DNA of 47,525 nt, taken from NCBI GenBank assembly GCA_032718475.1, contig JAUCBJ010008587.1, forward strand, positions 1 through 47,525, written 5' to 3'. Below are positions 1 through 10,812 of the stretch, piece after piece (within the stretch, counting starts at the first letter, position 1; each line of letters opens with the position of its first letter). A model generated the notes under the pieces. The model did not search any database. It had not been told where the DNA came from and saw only the letters and a list, made by a program, of their open reading frames with translations. A program made the position numbers and the translations under genes. This DNA is from Nemertoderma westbladi (Eukaryota; Xenacoelomorpha; Nemertodermatida; Nemertodermatidae).

Positions 1-20
1 TACTCGCTACACTCATCGTA

Positions 21-2078
21 ATGATACATATACGAGGACTCGCTGGTTCTACCCACGTATTCACTCGAGCGTGTTCTGACGTGATTGATTATTCTTTTGA
101 AACTCTTACGGAGATACAAAAGAAACTTCGACATGGACAATTCGAACTCGCGCAGCGTTACGTCACCGACACCGAACGCAAACCGGCCATGGGTATTGAT
201 GGATCAATGTTACCCCAACCTGTACTCGCAATGTTGTTTAACGAAAGAATTCTAAAAATCGGCTCAGCTGTTTATGGAGATCTCCAAAACGACTTCCGGA
301 ATATGGAGAACATCCCATACCCTTTCGTTGATACTCAGCTGATTGCTCCTTGGGCCGAAGGCCGAGGTTTCTTTCGCACTATGTATGCCAATACACCCAG
401 CGGCATTACTAAAGTACAACGGACATCCATCGGACATCTTGCCTTTCAAGAATATGGTTGGAATTTCAAAGTTGGAAATCCTATAAATTACCAGCAAGTA
501 TATGGAGATCATTACTCCCGTTTATATTTTGATGGACCATTAACTGCGCCTGGTGCCGTATATAGCTTTATGAGTGTTCCACTTCGCCCTTCTTTAGCTA
601 TATACACGATCTTTGAAAACGCAGCACTTGCCGGTTGGCTAGCCGATGTGTGCAGTCGTACCATACGCGCTCACCCGTTAATACTTGGAACTAAACTCAC
701 CAAGTTAGACGAACACAATAAGTTCATACGTTTCGAATGTTTCCGGCGCTTTCTGACTCCGTTCCGTAACGTCGATAGTCAGTTCAAAGATCGCGCGCTG
801 ACCAAGCTCAGTCTTAGAGACTCAGCTGCGGAGAAACTGAGTAGCGCTGGATTTGCCGTGTTTCAAGACGTTTGTATACAGAACTCACATTCATCTGTTA
901 TACAAAGACCCCGAATACCTACAGGTTATTCTGTCGTGGAAATACAGACAGTGGGTCCACTTACGGAAACCGACGCACCCACTTCGTCTATGCAGCTGGA
1001 GGATGAACCAGTATGCTTGGAATCCGAAGCGATTCAACCTACGGCTTCTCGGAGCAGTGAAAATGATTATGTCATAGAGTGGTATCAAGGTCCACAGCGT
1101 CTCACAGCGTATGATTATCGACACGCCAACTACGTTTCCCGAAAACGTTGTCGATTATGCGCATCAAGAGACCACTTCACTCCTCTCGACTCGAGCGTAC
1201 CTTGTTCCTATTTCCTCGAACAACCGATGATGGAAATATATTGTGCTTATTGCCGGCTTAATAACTCTCATATATTTGCCGTCTGCCCACAATTTATGAC
1301 TCAATGTCACTACTGCCAACTTAAAGGACACGAAAGTTACAATTGTCCCTTTAATCGCGATTTAGAGAGCGTAGACGAGATGATCACCCTGCGATACATC
1401 CGAGCTTGGGAAGCGAACGCAGATTTACATTGCGAATCCAGACATCGCTATTACCCTGGACGAGCTTACGAGGGAGTTTATGCGTTCCATCCTTATCTAT
1501 TCGCGTCGATTGAACAGAAAACACGCGTACCAAGTTACGAGTTAATGAAGCGTGTTGGTGAGTGTATTTCCACCAAGTTTGTCAGGAAATACCTTAGAAA
1601 CGTTAACCCTAATGATATAACCACATATCACCTGATCAATTTTATCCGTACGGACCCTGAGTATGGCGACATTTTTGTGAACTCGCATCCTGAACTCCAG
1701 GAAGTATCTCGGCGCCCATATGAATACCGAACCCGAGAACGCGAGCTGGAGAGAACCATTAAACCGAGAAAGTTCCTCACCACTCACGGTCCACCCACCG
1801 CTAGTGTCCAGACGATCCGTCAAGGACCCGTAGGAGCTGCTGTCTTGAGACGCGCTCTAAAGGCCGTTAGACCTCACTCCCCTGAGATTGATATTAATCA
1901 ACCAGGTACTTCGACCGGCGGGTATACCGATCGTAACCCTGCACCCTCTGATGCAATTATATTGCACCCTTCGCCTAGGAGCTACAGCCCTCCTCGTAAA
2001 GTGGCTCGCCCCAAAGAGAAAAGGACTCTTGTTAATCTTAAGAAACTGCGTAAACGCCGTCCGCGCAAGAAAGACTAA
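21..2078 (+). CDS. Zinc-knuckle protein of an LTR-type element (uncharacterised, Gag/nucleocapsid-like)
   Basis: This 685-residue frame is open. I do not recognise its N-terminal half. Three consecutive Cys/His clusters are visible: C377-C380-H385-C395 (CX2CX4HX9C), C408-C411-H417-C422 (CX2CX5HX4C) and a canonical CCHC zinc knuckle C429-C432-H437-C442. The C-terminus is strongly basic (Lys/Arg-rich over about the last 30 residues), which fits a nucleic-acid-binding protein. The frame stays open to the window edge, so the true start may lie further left. Only 70 bp separate the stop codon from a purine tract and an LTR-like repeat, so this is the last gene before a 3' LTR. A pseudogenised copy lies inverted at 44507-46200 with very similar protein sequence. 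A Gag-like role is inferred from the knuckles and LTR linkage. An env-position accessory protein is the alternative, because no pol is visible. Confidence 0.72.
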   Translation: MIHIRGLAGSTHVFTRACSDVIDYSFETLTEIQKKLRHGQFELAQRYVTDTERKPAMGIDGSMLPQPVLAMLFNERILKIGSAVYGDLQNDFRNMENIPYPFVDTQLIAPWAEGRGFFRTMYANTPSGITKVQRTSIGHLAFQEYGWNFKVGNPINYQQVYGDHYSRLYFDGPLTAPGAVYSFMSVPLRPSLAIYTIFENAALAGWLADVCSRTIRAHPLILGTKLTKLDEHNKFIRFECFRRFLTPFRNVDSQFKDRALTKLSLRDSAAEKLSSAGFAVFQDVCIQNSHSSVIQRPRIPTGYSVVEIQTVGPLTETDAPTSSMQLEDEPVCLESEAIQPTASRSSENDYVIEWYQGPQRLTAYDYRHANYVSRKRCRLCASRDHFTPLDSSVPCSYFLEQPMMEIYCAYCRLNNSHIFAVCPQFMTQCHYCQLKGHESYNCPFNRDLESVDEMITLRYIRAWEANADLHCESRHRYYPGRAYEGVYAFHPYLFASIEQKTRVPSYELMKRVGECISTKFVRKYLRNVNPNDITTYHLINFIRTDPEYGDIFVNSHPELQEVSRRPYEYRTRERELERTIKPRKFLTTHGPPTASVQTIRQGPVGAAVLRRALKAVRPHSPEIDINQPGTSTGGYTDRNPAPSDAIILHPSPRSYSPPRKVARPKEKRTLVNLKKLRKRRPRKKD

Positions 2079-2148
2079 CTGTTTAGAGTATTTTTATATT
2101 TTAGAAACTGTGATTTTGTATATTTTATAGACTTAAATCCCATTTTCT

Positions 2149-2156
2149 GGGAGCGG
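2149..2156 (+). promoter_or_regulatory. Putative polypurine tract (GGGAGCGG) before 3' LTR
   Basis: The octamer GGGAGCGG directly abuts the TGT that starts the LTR-like repeat. It is conserved at the same place in the right-hand inverted copy (about 44430-44437, minus strand). This is the position of a plus-strand primer in LTR retroelements. It is short and interrupted by one C, so the call is inference. Confidence 0.45.
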
Positions 2157-3329
2157 TGTAAAAGCTTTTGTGGGATAACTGATTAGTTTGCCTTGTTGGC
2201 CAGTTCCCCCCCAGTCGCTAAGAATACTCTTAAAGTGATCTATAACTAAAAATAGTGCAAGTTACCAGCTTATTGGCTGATTTGCTATACGCAGGCATCT
2301 GGGCTCTGTTTAATCGGCCAACAAGCCTAGGGAGGTTGCGTCATAGCCTTGTGTTGTATCTCCCAATAGAATTTGAGTTAGCCTTGATTTCGACCTATCA
2401 CAGAGCACTGAACTGAAAATTTCCTATCTCACTGCTCTTTCTCTGTGTTGAACGGGAGCTTCGTGGAATAAGGGAGTTGGTATCCTCGTATAGAGCAGTA
2501 GTCACGAGTTTTTCAAAGCCACGAAAGAACGGCTTTGTAGTGTTTTATGTTTTATGCTTTTTAGCTCAACACTAGTAGGTTTAATTACAAGGACATATAT
2601 CCTTTAACGGACTGACCTTACATATCATACCTAATCAAACAACCTGTGCATACTTTTATATTGTTATACTGCTATTTACTGTCAGTTCTTCATAATATGG
2701 TTGATGAATTATTATATTGGAATAACGAGAAATAACCCCGACACCCAATATTCTTGATATACCGAAGGTAAGAGAGAAAGGTTACCAAAAACGATTGTGA
2801 CTTATGTTAAAGTGGTTTGAAGTGAATCTAATGTTATTTGATAGACCCTACATGAGTCAGTCTGTGTTCCTTTTATATGTGACTAAAATCAGTGAAGATC
2901 GGCAGATTAGTGTGCAGTATTGTGCAGCATTGTGTATGAGTGAGTCTGTTAAAGAAGCATTCCTAAAGAATGCGCCATATATGTGAATTATAATTAAGCC
3001 ATATCGTTGTGAGTAGTTTAAGTCATAACTCTGTTTATATAGATAAAGCGCCACGTCCTAAAGGAACTGTTAATATTCCCGAAGGTAAATAATATTGTCA
3101 GAGATTATATAATACTGTCAGTCGAATAATACATTAAGCTTACATAGCAATAAAATTAAACCGTCGAACCCAATCTCCCGGGAATATCCAGCGGGTGAAT
3201 GGTCGCGCACGGATTGGTTTCGACTAGTGTAGTGAATCAAATACTTGTCATAGGCTAAAAAGCGATTTAATATCTAGAAGACATCTTAATTTGGCGGGTT
3301 AAACTGCCAAAGGTCTGAAAGCGCGAACA
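2157..3329 (+). repeat. LTR-like repeat, left copy (3' LTR)
   Basis: A block of about 1.17 kb begins TGTAAAAGC and ends GCGCGAACA, giving TGT...ACA termini. It recurs at 6261-7435 (minus) and 43181-44429 (minus). A TATA-like TTATATAG at 3035-3042 and AATAAA at 3149-3154 lie in the order expected for U3-R-U5. The middle and right copies read AATAAG at the poly(A) position. The first third (about 2170-2525) does not align with the other two copies, while the remainder does. Sequence past the end (ATCCC...) is unrelated in the three copies. I found no target-site duplication because the 5' end is outside the window. Confidence 0.7.
2804..2986 (+). CDS. Possible small ORF conserved inside the LTR (60 aa)
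   Basis: The 60-codon frame contains VNLMLF and KISEDRQISVQ. The right LTR copy keeps the same start and an open 64-codon frame (43513-43707, minus). The middle copy stays stop-free over the same stretch but has ATT in place of the ATG. Three diverged copies that keep the frame open could mean a real small protein. At this length chance is also possible, and I recognise no domain. Confidence 0.25.
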   Translation: MLKWFEVNLMLFDRPYMSQSVFLLYVTKISEDRQISVQYCAALCMSESVKEAFLKNAPYM

Positions 3330-3993
3330 ATCCCTGTACGTATCCTGCTGCCGACCTCTTCCATACAGCTGGATCACTGGTGTTTTTTGTCACTCCCATC
3401 CTGTGTATGTCTTCCCAGGCAGCTTCCGATAAGTCAAACGGGAGTCCGGGTCCGGGGAAGTTCCATTGCGACTCGACAATAGACTTCAGTTCTTCCCTTG
3501 TGTATCCCGCATAACTATCCTTGGTCGATCGCTTACTTCTCGCCCAATCAATTTGGTGTTCCTCCACCGCAATCAATACCCTAGTGAGTACGGCTGCAGG
3601 AAGGATGAGAAGGGAATCCGAATAAACCGCATCTGCCATCTTTGCTCCGCGCTCGGGTGTCAGCTCTACAGTATCCGAACTACTGGAGCTGTCGGGCCGC
3701 TGAGAAATAAGTTCTCGGCTAGGGTGTTGTTGCTGTTTGACAGCTGCTTCTTGATCCCGCTTTACTTGAGCCCAAGTGCCTATGATAGACCTACGATGCT
3801 CTACAAGCCTAGGGTCTGACACTACTACTGTAGGGATGATCTTTCTTACAGTAGGAGGAGACTTGGACTTTGGTCTGGGATGTTCTATACTTTGATCTTG
3901 GTCACAGATCCTTTTAAGATGCTGTCTAAGTCTAATACTCATTCTAACACCCTCTAAGAGACTATCTGACAATGTTTGTGTTGTGTCAGACAT
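3286..3993 (-). CDS. Hypothetical 235-aa protein, C-terminus supplied by LTR end
   Basis: An open frame of 235 codons starts ATG at 3993 and ends TAA at 3286. The product is hydrophilic. Its N-terminal half is basic and includes KSKSPPTVRK. A Ser-rich linker (DSSSSSD) lies near the middle. The C-terminal half looks helical and contains GYTREELKSIVESQWNFPG. I recognise no family. The last 15 or so codons lie antisense inside the left LTR, and the same short tail occurs at the ends of the other two LTR copies, where the rest of the ORF is absent. The LTR insertion has therefore probably replaced the original C-terminus. It is convergent with the zinc-knuckle gene. It may be a host gene, another element's gene, or a broken one. 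Confidence 0.45.
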   Translation of the reverse strand: MSDTTQTLSDSLLEGVRMSIRLRQHLKRICDQDQSIEHPRPKSKSPPTVRKIIPTVVVSDPRLVEHRRSIIGTWAQVKRDQEAAVKQQQHPSRELISQRPDSSSSSDTVELTPERGAKMADAVYSDSLLILPAAVLTRVLIAVEEHQIDWARSKRSTKDSYAGYTREELKSIVESQWNFPGPGLPFDLSEAAWEDIHRMGVTKNTSDPAVWKRSAAGYVQGLFALSDLWQFNPPN

Positions 3994-4130
3994 GTTTGAT
4001 TGTACAGTTGAATTCCTACTGCTATATTACAGTTAAAGCAAGTCTAGTAATTCAGTATCACTGTTTGCCTAGTAATTAATTACCGATATCGTTACTCTAT
4101 GTAACGTGATATATATATATAATATATTAG

Positions 4131-4385
4131 AATACCGGTATACACTTATAGTATATATATAAGTATTATTACAGACTAGGTTTGTCACAGAATACCGGTA
4201 TGTAATTTCAGCGCAAATATATAGCGATATATAATAAGCCTATCGTGAATACCGGTATACAGCTTACACTTATAGTATATATAAGTATAATTATGGACTA
4301 GAATTAATTACAGAATACCGGTATAATTTCAGCCTAAATTTATAGAAATAAATATAATAAGCCTATTGTAAATACCGGTATGTCA
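4131..4385. repeat. 117-bp tandem duplication with AATACCGGTAT at half-unit spacing
   Basis: The palindromic word TACCGGTA recurs five times at about 60-bp spacing. Alternate intervals resemble each other: TATAGTATATA-type intervals alternate with TTTCAGC...AATAAGCCTAT intervals. This gives a two-copy 117-bp unit plus a terminal half-site. Confidence 0.75.
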
Positions 4386-5334
4386 ATTATTTTAGAATAA
4401 TTGAATTTCTGAACTTTAGGGGTTACTTGGTTACTTTACTTTACCTTATTACTGTTACTTAAGCAGTAGTCCAACTGATATTAAGACCTAATTGTTGTAT
4501 GACAGGCCTACTATTTTATAAATCGGTTTGAGTTGATTTATAATATGTATATACCCGTTTAATGGGTTTTTGTCAATATTTGAAATAAATGTTCTTATTT
4601 CTGGGAAAGAGTCACTGCACAGAAGCTGTACGCTCTCAGTGAAGTGCTACTTGTTGGACACTAAAACAAATAATTCTAATTTGCCTAAGTTACTTAATAC
4701 TACAAATTACGTACAATTCGGGGTGAGATTACAATCTCTAAATAAACACAAAAATTACACGTACGAATTTTTAGGGTAATTTTACAAGAAGTCTACAAAC
4801 CAGCCTAACAAAGGGTTAGAATATCTGGTTGTTACAAACGGACTGGATACTACGGTATTTGAAAGTACTAAAGCAGTAGTACATATACTGCGTTGTCCAG
4901 ATAGAAAAAATACCACCGTCTGATGACTTATAGCCGTGGCGCTATAAGTACTACGTTATGTATCACGGAGTGTTCCTACCTAGAAGTTAATTACCGCGGC
5001 CTACCAGAGCCAACGTGCCTATTAACCACTTTACAACACAAATATACAGCCTACACACTAATTACCTTCGGAAAGCACTGTACACTAAACCCTAAATTAG
5101 GTACAAGTACTTATACAACAAATAACCAGCAGTTAGAAATACTTGTACAGCTAAAGGAACCACGGTATCTGCCGGAGTGACCAAAGCATAAAATCTCCAG
5201 TCTTTACCTACGCCAAACAGCCCTGATGTAGTACCGGGGTTAATTTAACTATAACGGTATGTATAACAAGCACAATTACTGTAGGAATAAACTTGGGGGT
5301 ATGAATGTTGCGAATAATCGCATAAACTCTGAAT

Positions 5335-5915
5335 AATAAATATTACGCTACGCGTACAGACTACTCAAACAAAAATACAGACCAAACGCTGGCAGACTAC
5401 TATCAAGCCCAAACAAACTACAGTATATGCAGACTCCGAAATGGTTAGTTAGTATGCGTTCTAACCGAGTAGTACGACTTATTCTTTCAGGGGGATTTAC
5501 CTTACAGCACTGGATGCCACCCACTTTCCTAACTAGTACTTTATCGGACATACACTCTACACACACCGCAATCTCTTCAGACCTAACAACAGTCAGACAA
5601 CAGTCCAGCCTACAAATTATCTAAATAAGAAATATTACGCTACCCGTACAGACTACACAAACAAAATACAGACCAAACGCTGGCAGACTACTATCAAGCC
5701 TAAACAAACTACAGTATATGCAGACTCCGAAATGGTTAGTTAGTATGCGTTCTAACTGAGTAGTACGACTTATTCTTTCGGGGGGATTTACCTCACAGCA
5801 CTGGAAGTCCCTACGTTCCTAACTAGTACTTCATCGGACATACACTCTACACACACTGCAATCTCTTCAGACTTAACAACAGTCAGACAACAGTCCAGCC
5901 TACAAATTATCTGTA
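5335..5915. repeat. 291-bp tandem duplication (two copies)
   Basis: The block starting TATTACGCTAC at 5341 is repeated starting at 5633. Each copy runs through GGCAGACTACTATCAAGCC and a CCTACAAATTATCT end (about 5622 and 5912). Differences are few: CGCG/CCCG near the start, CCGAG/CTGAG, and a changed stretch near GGATGCCACCC. Confidence 0.88.
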
Positions 5916-6260
5916 CAATCTGAGCAGGCTTACACATCTTCTGCTCAATATTAACCTACAAATAAATAAAACTGACAGAAATAAGTAAACCATACAAAGG
6001 AATAAGGGGTGATCAATCCCTAATCCCCTAACAGCCTACAATTTATAATATATCACAATCGAAATAATACTGGTACCTGTACTGCAGTAAGTACCGGTTC
6101 GGGTGGTTAGGTAGTCAGGCCTACTGGTTACCGGTTGACCGGTACTTCAGCTTTATTGCCTACGTTGCAATACAGAAGCAATAACTGTTATTGTTCTTAC
6201 CAGAACAATAGACAACTATATTTATTGCCTACACTGCAATCAGAAGATTATAACTGTTAT

Positions 6261-7435
6261 TGTTCGCGCTTTCAGACCTTTAGCAGTTTAACCTGCCAAA
6301 TTTAGGTGTCTTCTAGATTATAAATCGACCTTAGCGTATGACGAGTATTTGATACACTACATTAGCCAAAGCCAGCCTATGTGCGACCATTCACCCGCTG
6401 GATATACCCGGGAGACTGGATTCGGAAGCTCTGACCTTATTGCGATGTAGGCCTACTGTATTATTCGATGGATTGTTAATATATAATCTCTGACCAATAT
6501 TATTCACTTTCGGGAAATATTAACAGTTCCTTTAGGACGTGGCGCTCTAAGTATGTAAACAGAGTCATGACTTACACTAAGCACAACAGGATGGCTATTG
6601 ATTCACGTATAAAGCGCATTCTTTAGGAGATGCTTTGTTATCTATCACACTCATGCACACTACCGCACACTGCTGCACACTGATCTGCCGACCTTCACTA
6701 ATTTTATTCACATATAAAGAGAACAGCCACTGACACATGTAGTGCCTATGAAATAGCATTAGATTCACTCCAAAACCAATATAATGTGAGTCGCAATTGC
6801 TATATGTAACCGGTCTCTTACCTTCAGTATATCAAGAAGATTGGGGTTTTATGATTATTTATCGATATTATCCAAATATAACAATATTCCATCAACTGAT
6901 ATAATTAATAACCAACAGTAAATAGCAATAAAATAATGCGGTGAAAGGTACGTATAGTTATGATATGATAAGTGTTAGATAGAATAACAGTTATACGTTT
7001 CTATGATCAAAGCCGTTCTAATGTTTGGCTAAAGTCTGAAACTTCCACAGAAGTACAGATGAATCCTAAGCCGGTGTTCTGGGCTTAGAAAGATACATAC
7101 TGACTGAATTGCGTGAGTTTCTATATGCACTGTCCAACACAAAGAAAATCGCTCTGATTGGTCGAGTGAGCCGAACAAAGAACAAGGGAAAAATTACACG
7201 TGTACATATCAGCTGATAGATGTCGTCATCGTAACTACACTGTATCAAGAGGATTTTGGCTTATTGCGACATAAAATCGCTAGTTATGTCCGCTAAAGTA
7301 CACATACAGAAGAAATGGCTTTTTATGTCCACTAAAACACCGGTACAGTAAGGAAACGGCTTTTTATGTCCGTTAAAACACCTACAGAGTACTTTGCGGG
7401 GAAAATAACTAGCTAGATCCGCAAAAGCCTTTACA
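6261..7435 (-). repeat. Solo LTR-like copy (middle)
   Basis: This copy is homologous over its full length to 43181-44429 and, apart from the variable third, to the reverse complement of 2157-3329. On the plus strand it runs from TGTTCGCGC to CTTTACA. No zinc-knuckle gene or purine tract adjoins it, so it looks like a solo LTR. The flanking five bases (GTTAT and ATAAT) are not a clean target-site duplication. The small internal ORF has lost its start codon. Confidence 0.68.
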
Positions 7436-7520
7436 ATAATAGATGATCAATTACCGTAATAGACTGAGTGAAACATTGAGCAAATCAATACAATCGTGGG
7501 AAAAAAGGGAAATAGAGTGA

Positions 7521-9290
7521 TACACTAGAACGGCCTTCCGTTGAAGGTACACTAGAACGGCCTTCCGTTGAAGGTACACTAGTACGGCCTTCCGTTGATG
7601 GTACACTAGAACGGCCTTCCGTTGAAGGTACACTAGAACGGCCTTCCGTTGAAGGTACACTAGAACGGCCTTCCGTTGAAGGTACACTAGAAGGCCTTCC
7701 GTTGAAGGTACACTAGAAGGCCTTCCGTTGAAGGTACACTAGAAGGCCTTCCGTTGAAGGTACACTAGAACGGCCTTCCGTTGAAGGTACACTAGAACGG
7801 CCTTCCATTGAAGGTACACTAGAACGGCCTTCCGTTGAAGGTACACTAGAACGGCCTTCCGTTGAAGGTACACTAGAACGGCCTTCCGTTGAAGGTACAC
7901 TAGAAGGCCTTCCGTTGAAGGTACACTAGAAGGCCTTCCGTTGAAGGTACACTAGAACGGCCTTCCGTTGAAGGTACACTAGAACGGCCTTCCATTGAAG
8001 GTACACTAGAACGGCCTTCCGTTGAAGGTACACTAGAACGGCCTTCCGTTGAAGGTACACTAGAACGGCCTTCCGTTGAAGGTACACTAGAACGGCGTTC
8101 CGTTGAAGGTACACTAGAACGGCGTTCCGTTGAAGGTACACTAGAACGGCGTTCCGTTGAAGGTACACTAGAACGGCCTTCCGTTGAAGGTACACTAGAA
8201 CGGCCTTCCGTTGAAGGTACACTAGAACGGCCTTCCGTTGAAGGTACACTAGAACGGCCTTCCGTTGAAGGTACACTAGAACGGCCTTCCGTTGAAGGTA
8301 CACTAGAACGGCCTTCCGTTGAAGGTACACTAGAACGGCCTTCCGTTGAAGGTACACTAGAACGGCCTTCCGTTGAAGGTACACTAGAACGGCCTTCCGT
8401 TGAAGGTACACTAGAAGGCCTTCCGTTGAAGGTACACTAGAACGGCCTTCAGTTGAAGGTACACTAGAACGGCCTTCCGTTGAAGGTACACTAGAACGGC
8501 CTTCCGTTGAAGGTACACTAGAACGGCCTTCCGTTGAAGGTACACTAGAACGGCCTTCCGTTGAAGGTACACTAGAACGGCCTTCCGTTGAAGGTACACT
8601 AGAACGGCCTTCCGTTGAAGGTACACTAGAACGGCCTTCCGTTGAAGGTACACTAGAACGGCCTTCCGTTGAAGGTACACTAGAACGGCCTTCCGTTGAA
8701 GGTACACTAGAACGGCCTTCCGTTGAAGGTACACTAGAACGGCCTTCCGTTGAAGGTACACTAGAACGGCCTTCCGTTGAAGGTACACTAGAAGGCCTTC
8801 CGTTGAAGGTACACTAGAACGGCCTTCCGTTGAAGGTACACTAGAACGGCCTTCCGTTGAAGGTACACTAGAACGGCCTTCCGTCACTAGAACGGCCTTC
8901 CGTTGAAGGTACACTAGAACGGCCTTCCGTTGAAGGTACACTAGAACGGCCTTCCGTTGAAGGTACACTAGAACGGCCTTCCGTTGAAGGTACACTAGAA
9001 CGGCCTTCCGTTGAAGGTACACTAGAACGGCCTTCCGTTGAAGGTACACTAGAACGGCCTTCCGTTGAAGGTACACTAGAACGGCCTTCCGTTGAAGGTA
9101 CACTAGAACGGCCTTCCGTTGAAGGTACACTAGAACGGCCTTCCGTTGAAGGTACACTAGAAGGCCTTCCGTTGAAGGTACACTAGAACGGCCTTCCGTT
9201 GAAGGTACACTAGAACGGCCTTCCGTTGAAGGTACACTAGAAGGCCTTCCGTTGAAGGTACACTAGAACGGCCTTCCGTTGAAGGTACAC
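7521..9290. repeat. 27-bp minisatellite, about 65 copies
   Basis: The unit reads ...ACACTAGAACGGCCTTCCG then TTGAAGGT, and each unit holds the imperfect hairpin CCTTC-CGTT-GAAGG. Many units are 26 bp (AGAAGGCC lacking one C). Three consecutive units carry GGCGTTCC (about 8091-8165), and one unit near 8885 is truncated. Because the period is divisible by three, it yields long minus-strand frames of YLQRKAVLV repeats that I do not consider coding. Confidence 0.97.
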
Positions 9291-10200
9291 TTGCGCAATT
9301 ACCGTTTAGTGTTTCAGACTGGGCATTTTACTTGGCATTACTTAGCCACTACTTGGGAATTACAGGTTGATGATAATGAATGAGGAGGGACCCAACTAAC
9401 ACTACGTTTGTCTATGGACGGTCTCCTTATAGCCAGCTAGCTTACTGCTTTTCTAGTTGAATCATATTATTCTGCAACCATATAATTTACTCTTTTTAAA
9501 CGAATTTGTGGTTTTTTTTGCCGGACTAACAAATTTTGGCGACGTTCTGTGCGAGATTGGCGATATTTGAAAAGATTCTGAGGCTCAAATATGTTGCTCA
9601 AATGACTGAATAGTCCAAATAAAAAAAGTTGGTGCATACTCGATGAGTTGAAATCGCTGAAATTCAACTTTAAATTTTCAAAACCGCTATTTTTCAGTGA
9701 ACCCGTGATCGAAACGCCACAAAAAATATACAGTCTTGTGCTCAACCAAAATTTATGTAGAGTTTGTTATTACAATTTTAGTTATTAAAGTTTTAAAGTT
9801 TATTATTAAAGTTTTTGAGATATTGAATGGTTATACACACACACACATACACATCCTGTTTTTGAACGGCTCAACTCTTGACCCACAAGAACTACCCTGG
9901 CCTATTAATAGGCATGCTCGTTATAATTAATTCGATACACCCCCATGCGGGGTAAAATGGCAACCAGTAAAAAATTTCAGATGTAATAAATTACAGAAAT
10001 ATATAGATTAAAATTAGTTATTGAGATACGAGAATGGAAAGAGGAGGACATTTTTTGCATTTCAGTGCGTGATAGCGTTTTGTACATATATAATAATATG
10101 TATAATTTTATACATATATACCGGCTTTTTTTCGACTGAAAATGTTAACCATTTGGGAAGGTTTTATGTATTTTATATGAAAAGGAGATTGCTAGGCATA
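9291..10200. other. No gene recognised
   Basis: This AT-rich stretch has a short CA run near 9835-9850 and a 92-codon minus-strand frame (9467-9745). That frame lacks a recognisable domain or coding-like composition. It may include degraded 5' sequence of the adjoining LINE relic. Confidence 0.4.
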
Positions 10201-10208
10201 TTTCACAG

Positions 10209-10690
10209 GTAAAAAGTGGTAGTGATAATAAACGAATACATGGGATTAAAATACGCTTACCGGGAAGTAATAATATTGTGCTACTCAATAGTTATTTCCC
10301 GGTAGATACCCAGTCCAATGCTTCTGTTTCGGATGACACATTGCTTTTATTGCATGATATTTTGGATTTATTTAATAAAAATTCAGGTTGTAATTTATTG
10401 TGGTGTGGTGTTTTGAATGTTGATTTTTCGCGACAGACAATGCAAACAAGACATCTACGGAAATTTATTGACGGATGCTATTTAAATGTGATTTGGGATT
10501 CAATACCAATTGATTATACTTTTCTTCCCTGTGTAGATAGTAGAGTTTATATTTCAACAATTGATCACTTTATTTTAAGTACAGATTTACATAATAACTG
10601 TTTTGAGGCCGATTCTATTCATTCAGGGGCTAATTTATCAGGACATTCCTCTTTATGCCAAATTTTATATTGGGCCTGTAAGCCGTAGTG
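10209..10690 (+). pseudogene. LINE apurinic-endonuclease relic (C-terminal half)
   Basis: The frame is continuous from 10209 through a stop near 10688. It reads like the C-terminal half of a non-LTR retrotransposon endonuclease: NSYFPVD, then LLWCGVLNVDFSR (family GDxN, here GVLN), then STIDHFILS and HSGANLSGHSSL. These correspond to the DxN, IDH-type and SDH catalytic blocks. The first Asp is changed to Val and the SDH block reads SGH, so the copy is probably inactive. No reverse transcriptase follows; an AT-rich tract and a satellite do. The clade (CR1/L2-like) is a guess. Confidence 0.6.
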
Positions 10691-10812
10691 TGCTGTCTCC
10701 AGTTTTTCCTATTAGGTCAAATTTTGCAAAAGCGAATGTAAAACAATCCACACCGTGCTCAATACAAATAAGGTTGAAGAAACCGACTGAGCGGGTAAAG
10801 CGGGATAATTAA

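Larger units (their letters stand above)
3994..6260. other. Repeat-rich gap between two LTR copies; no gene recognised
   Basis: This AT-rich DNA holds frequent ACCGGT words, a 117-bp tandem duplication (4131-4385) and a 291-bp tandem duplication (5335-5915). A duplicated segment with the phrase TAACTGTTATTGTTC lies just before the solo LTR. ORFs of 60-85 codons here show no recognisable protein features. Confidence 0.6.

Noticed and set aside
1557-1653. The 95 bp missing from the right zinc-knuckle copy taken as a spliced intron
   Set aside because: It starts with GTGAGT-like sequence but lacks an AG at its end, and the left copy is open across it, so a deletion at GG microhomology is simpler.
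1888-2130. 80-codon frame overlapping the end of the zinc-knuckle gene, also open in the right copy (44489-44698)
   Set aside because: It follows from nucleotide identity of the main gene copies; overlap with a conserved coding frame explains it.
7926-9157. Two long minus-strand frames (161 and 248 codons) of YLQRKAVLV repeats
   Set aside because: They follow from a 27-bp unit without stops; frames change at 26-bp units and no non-repeat coding flank exists.
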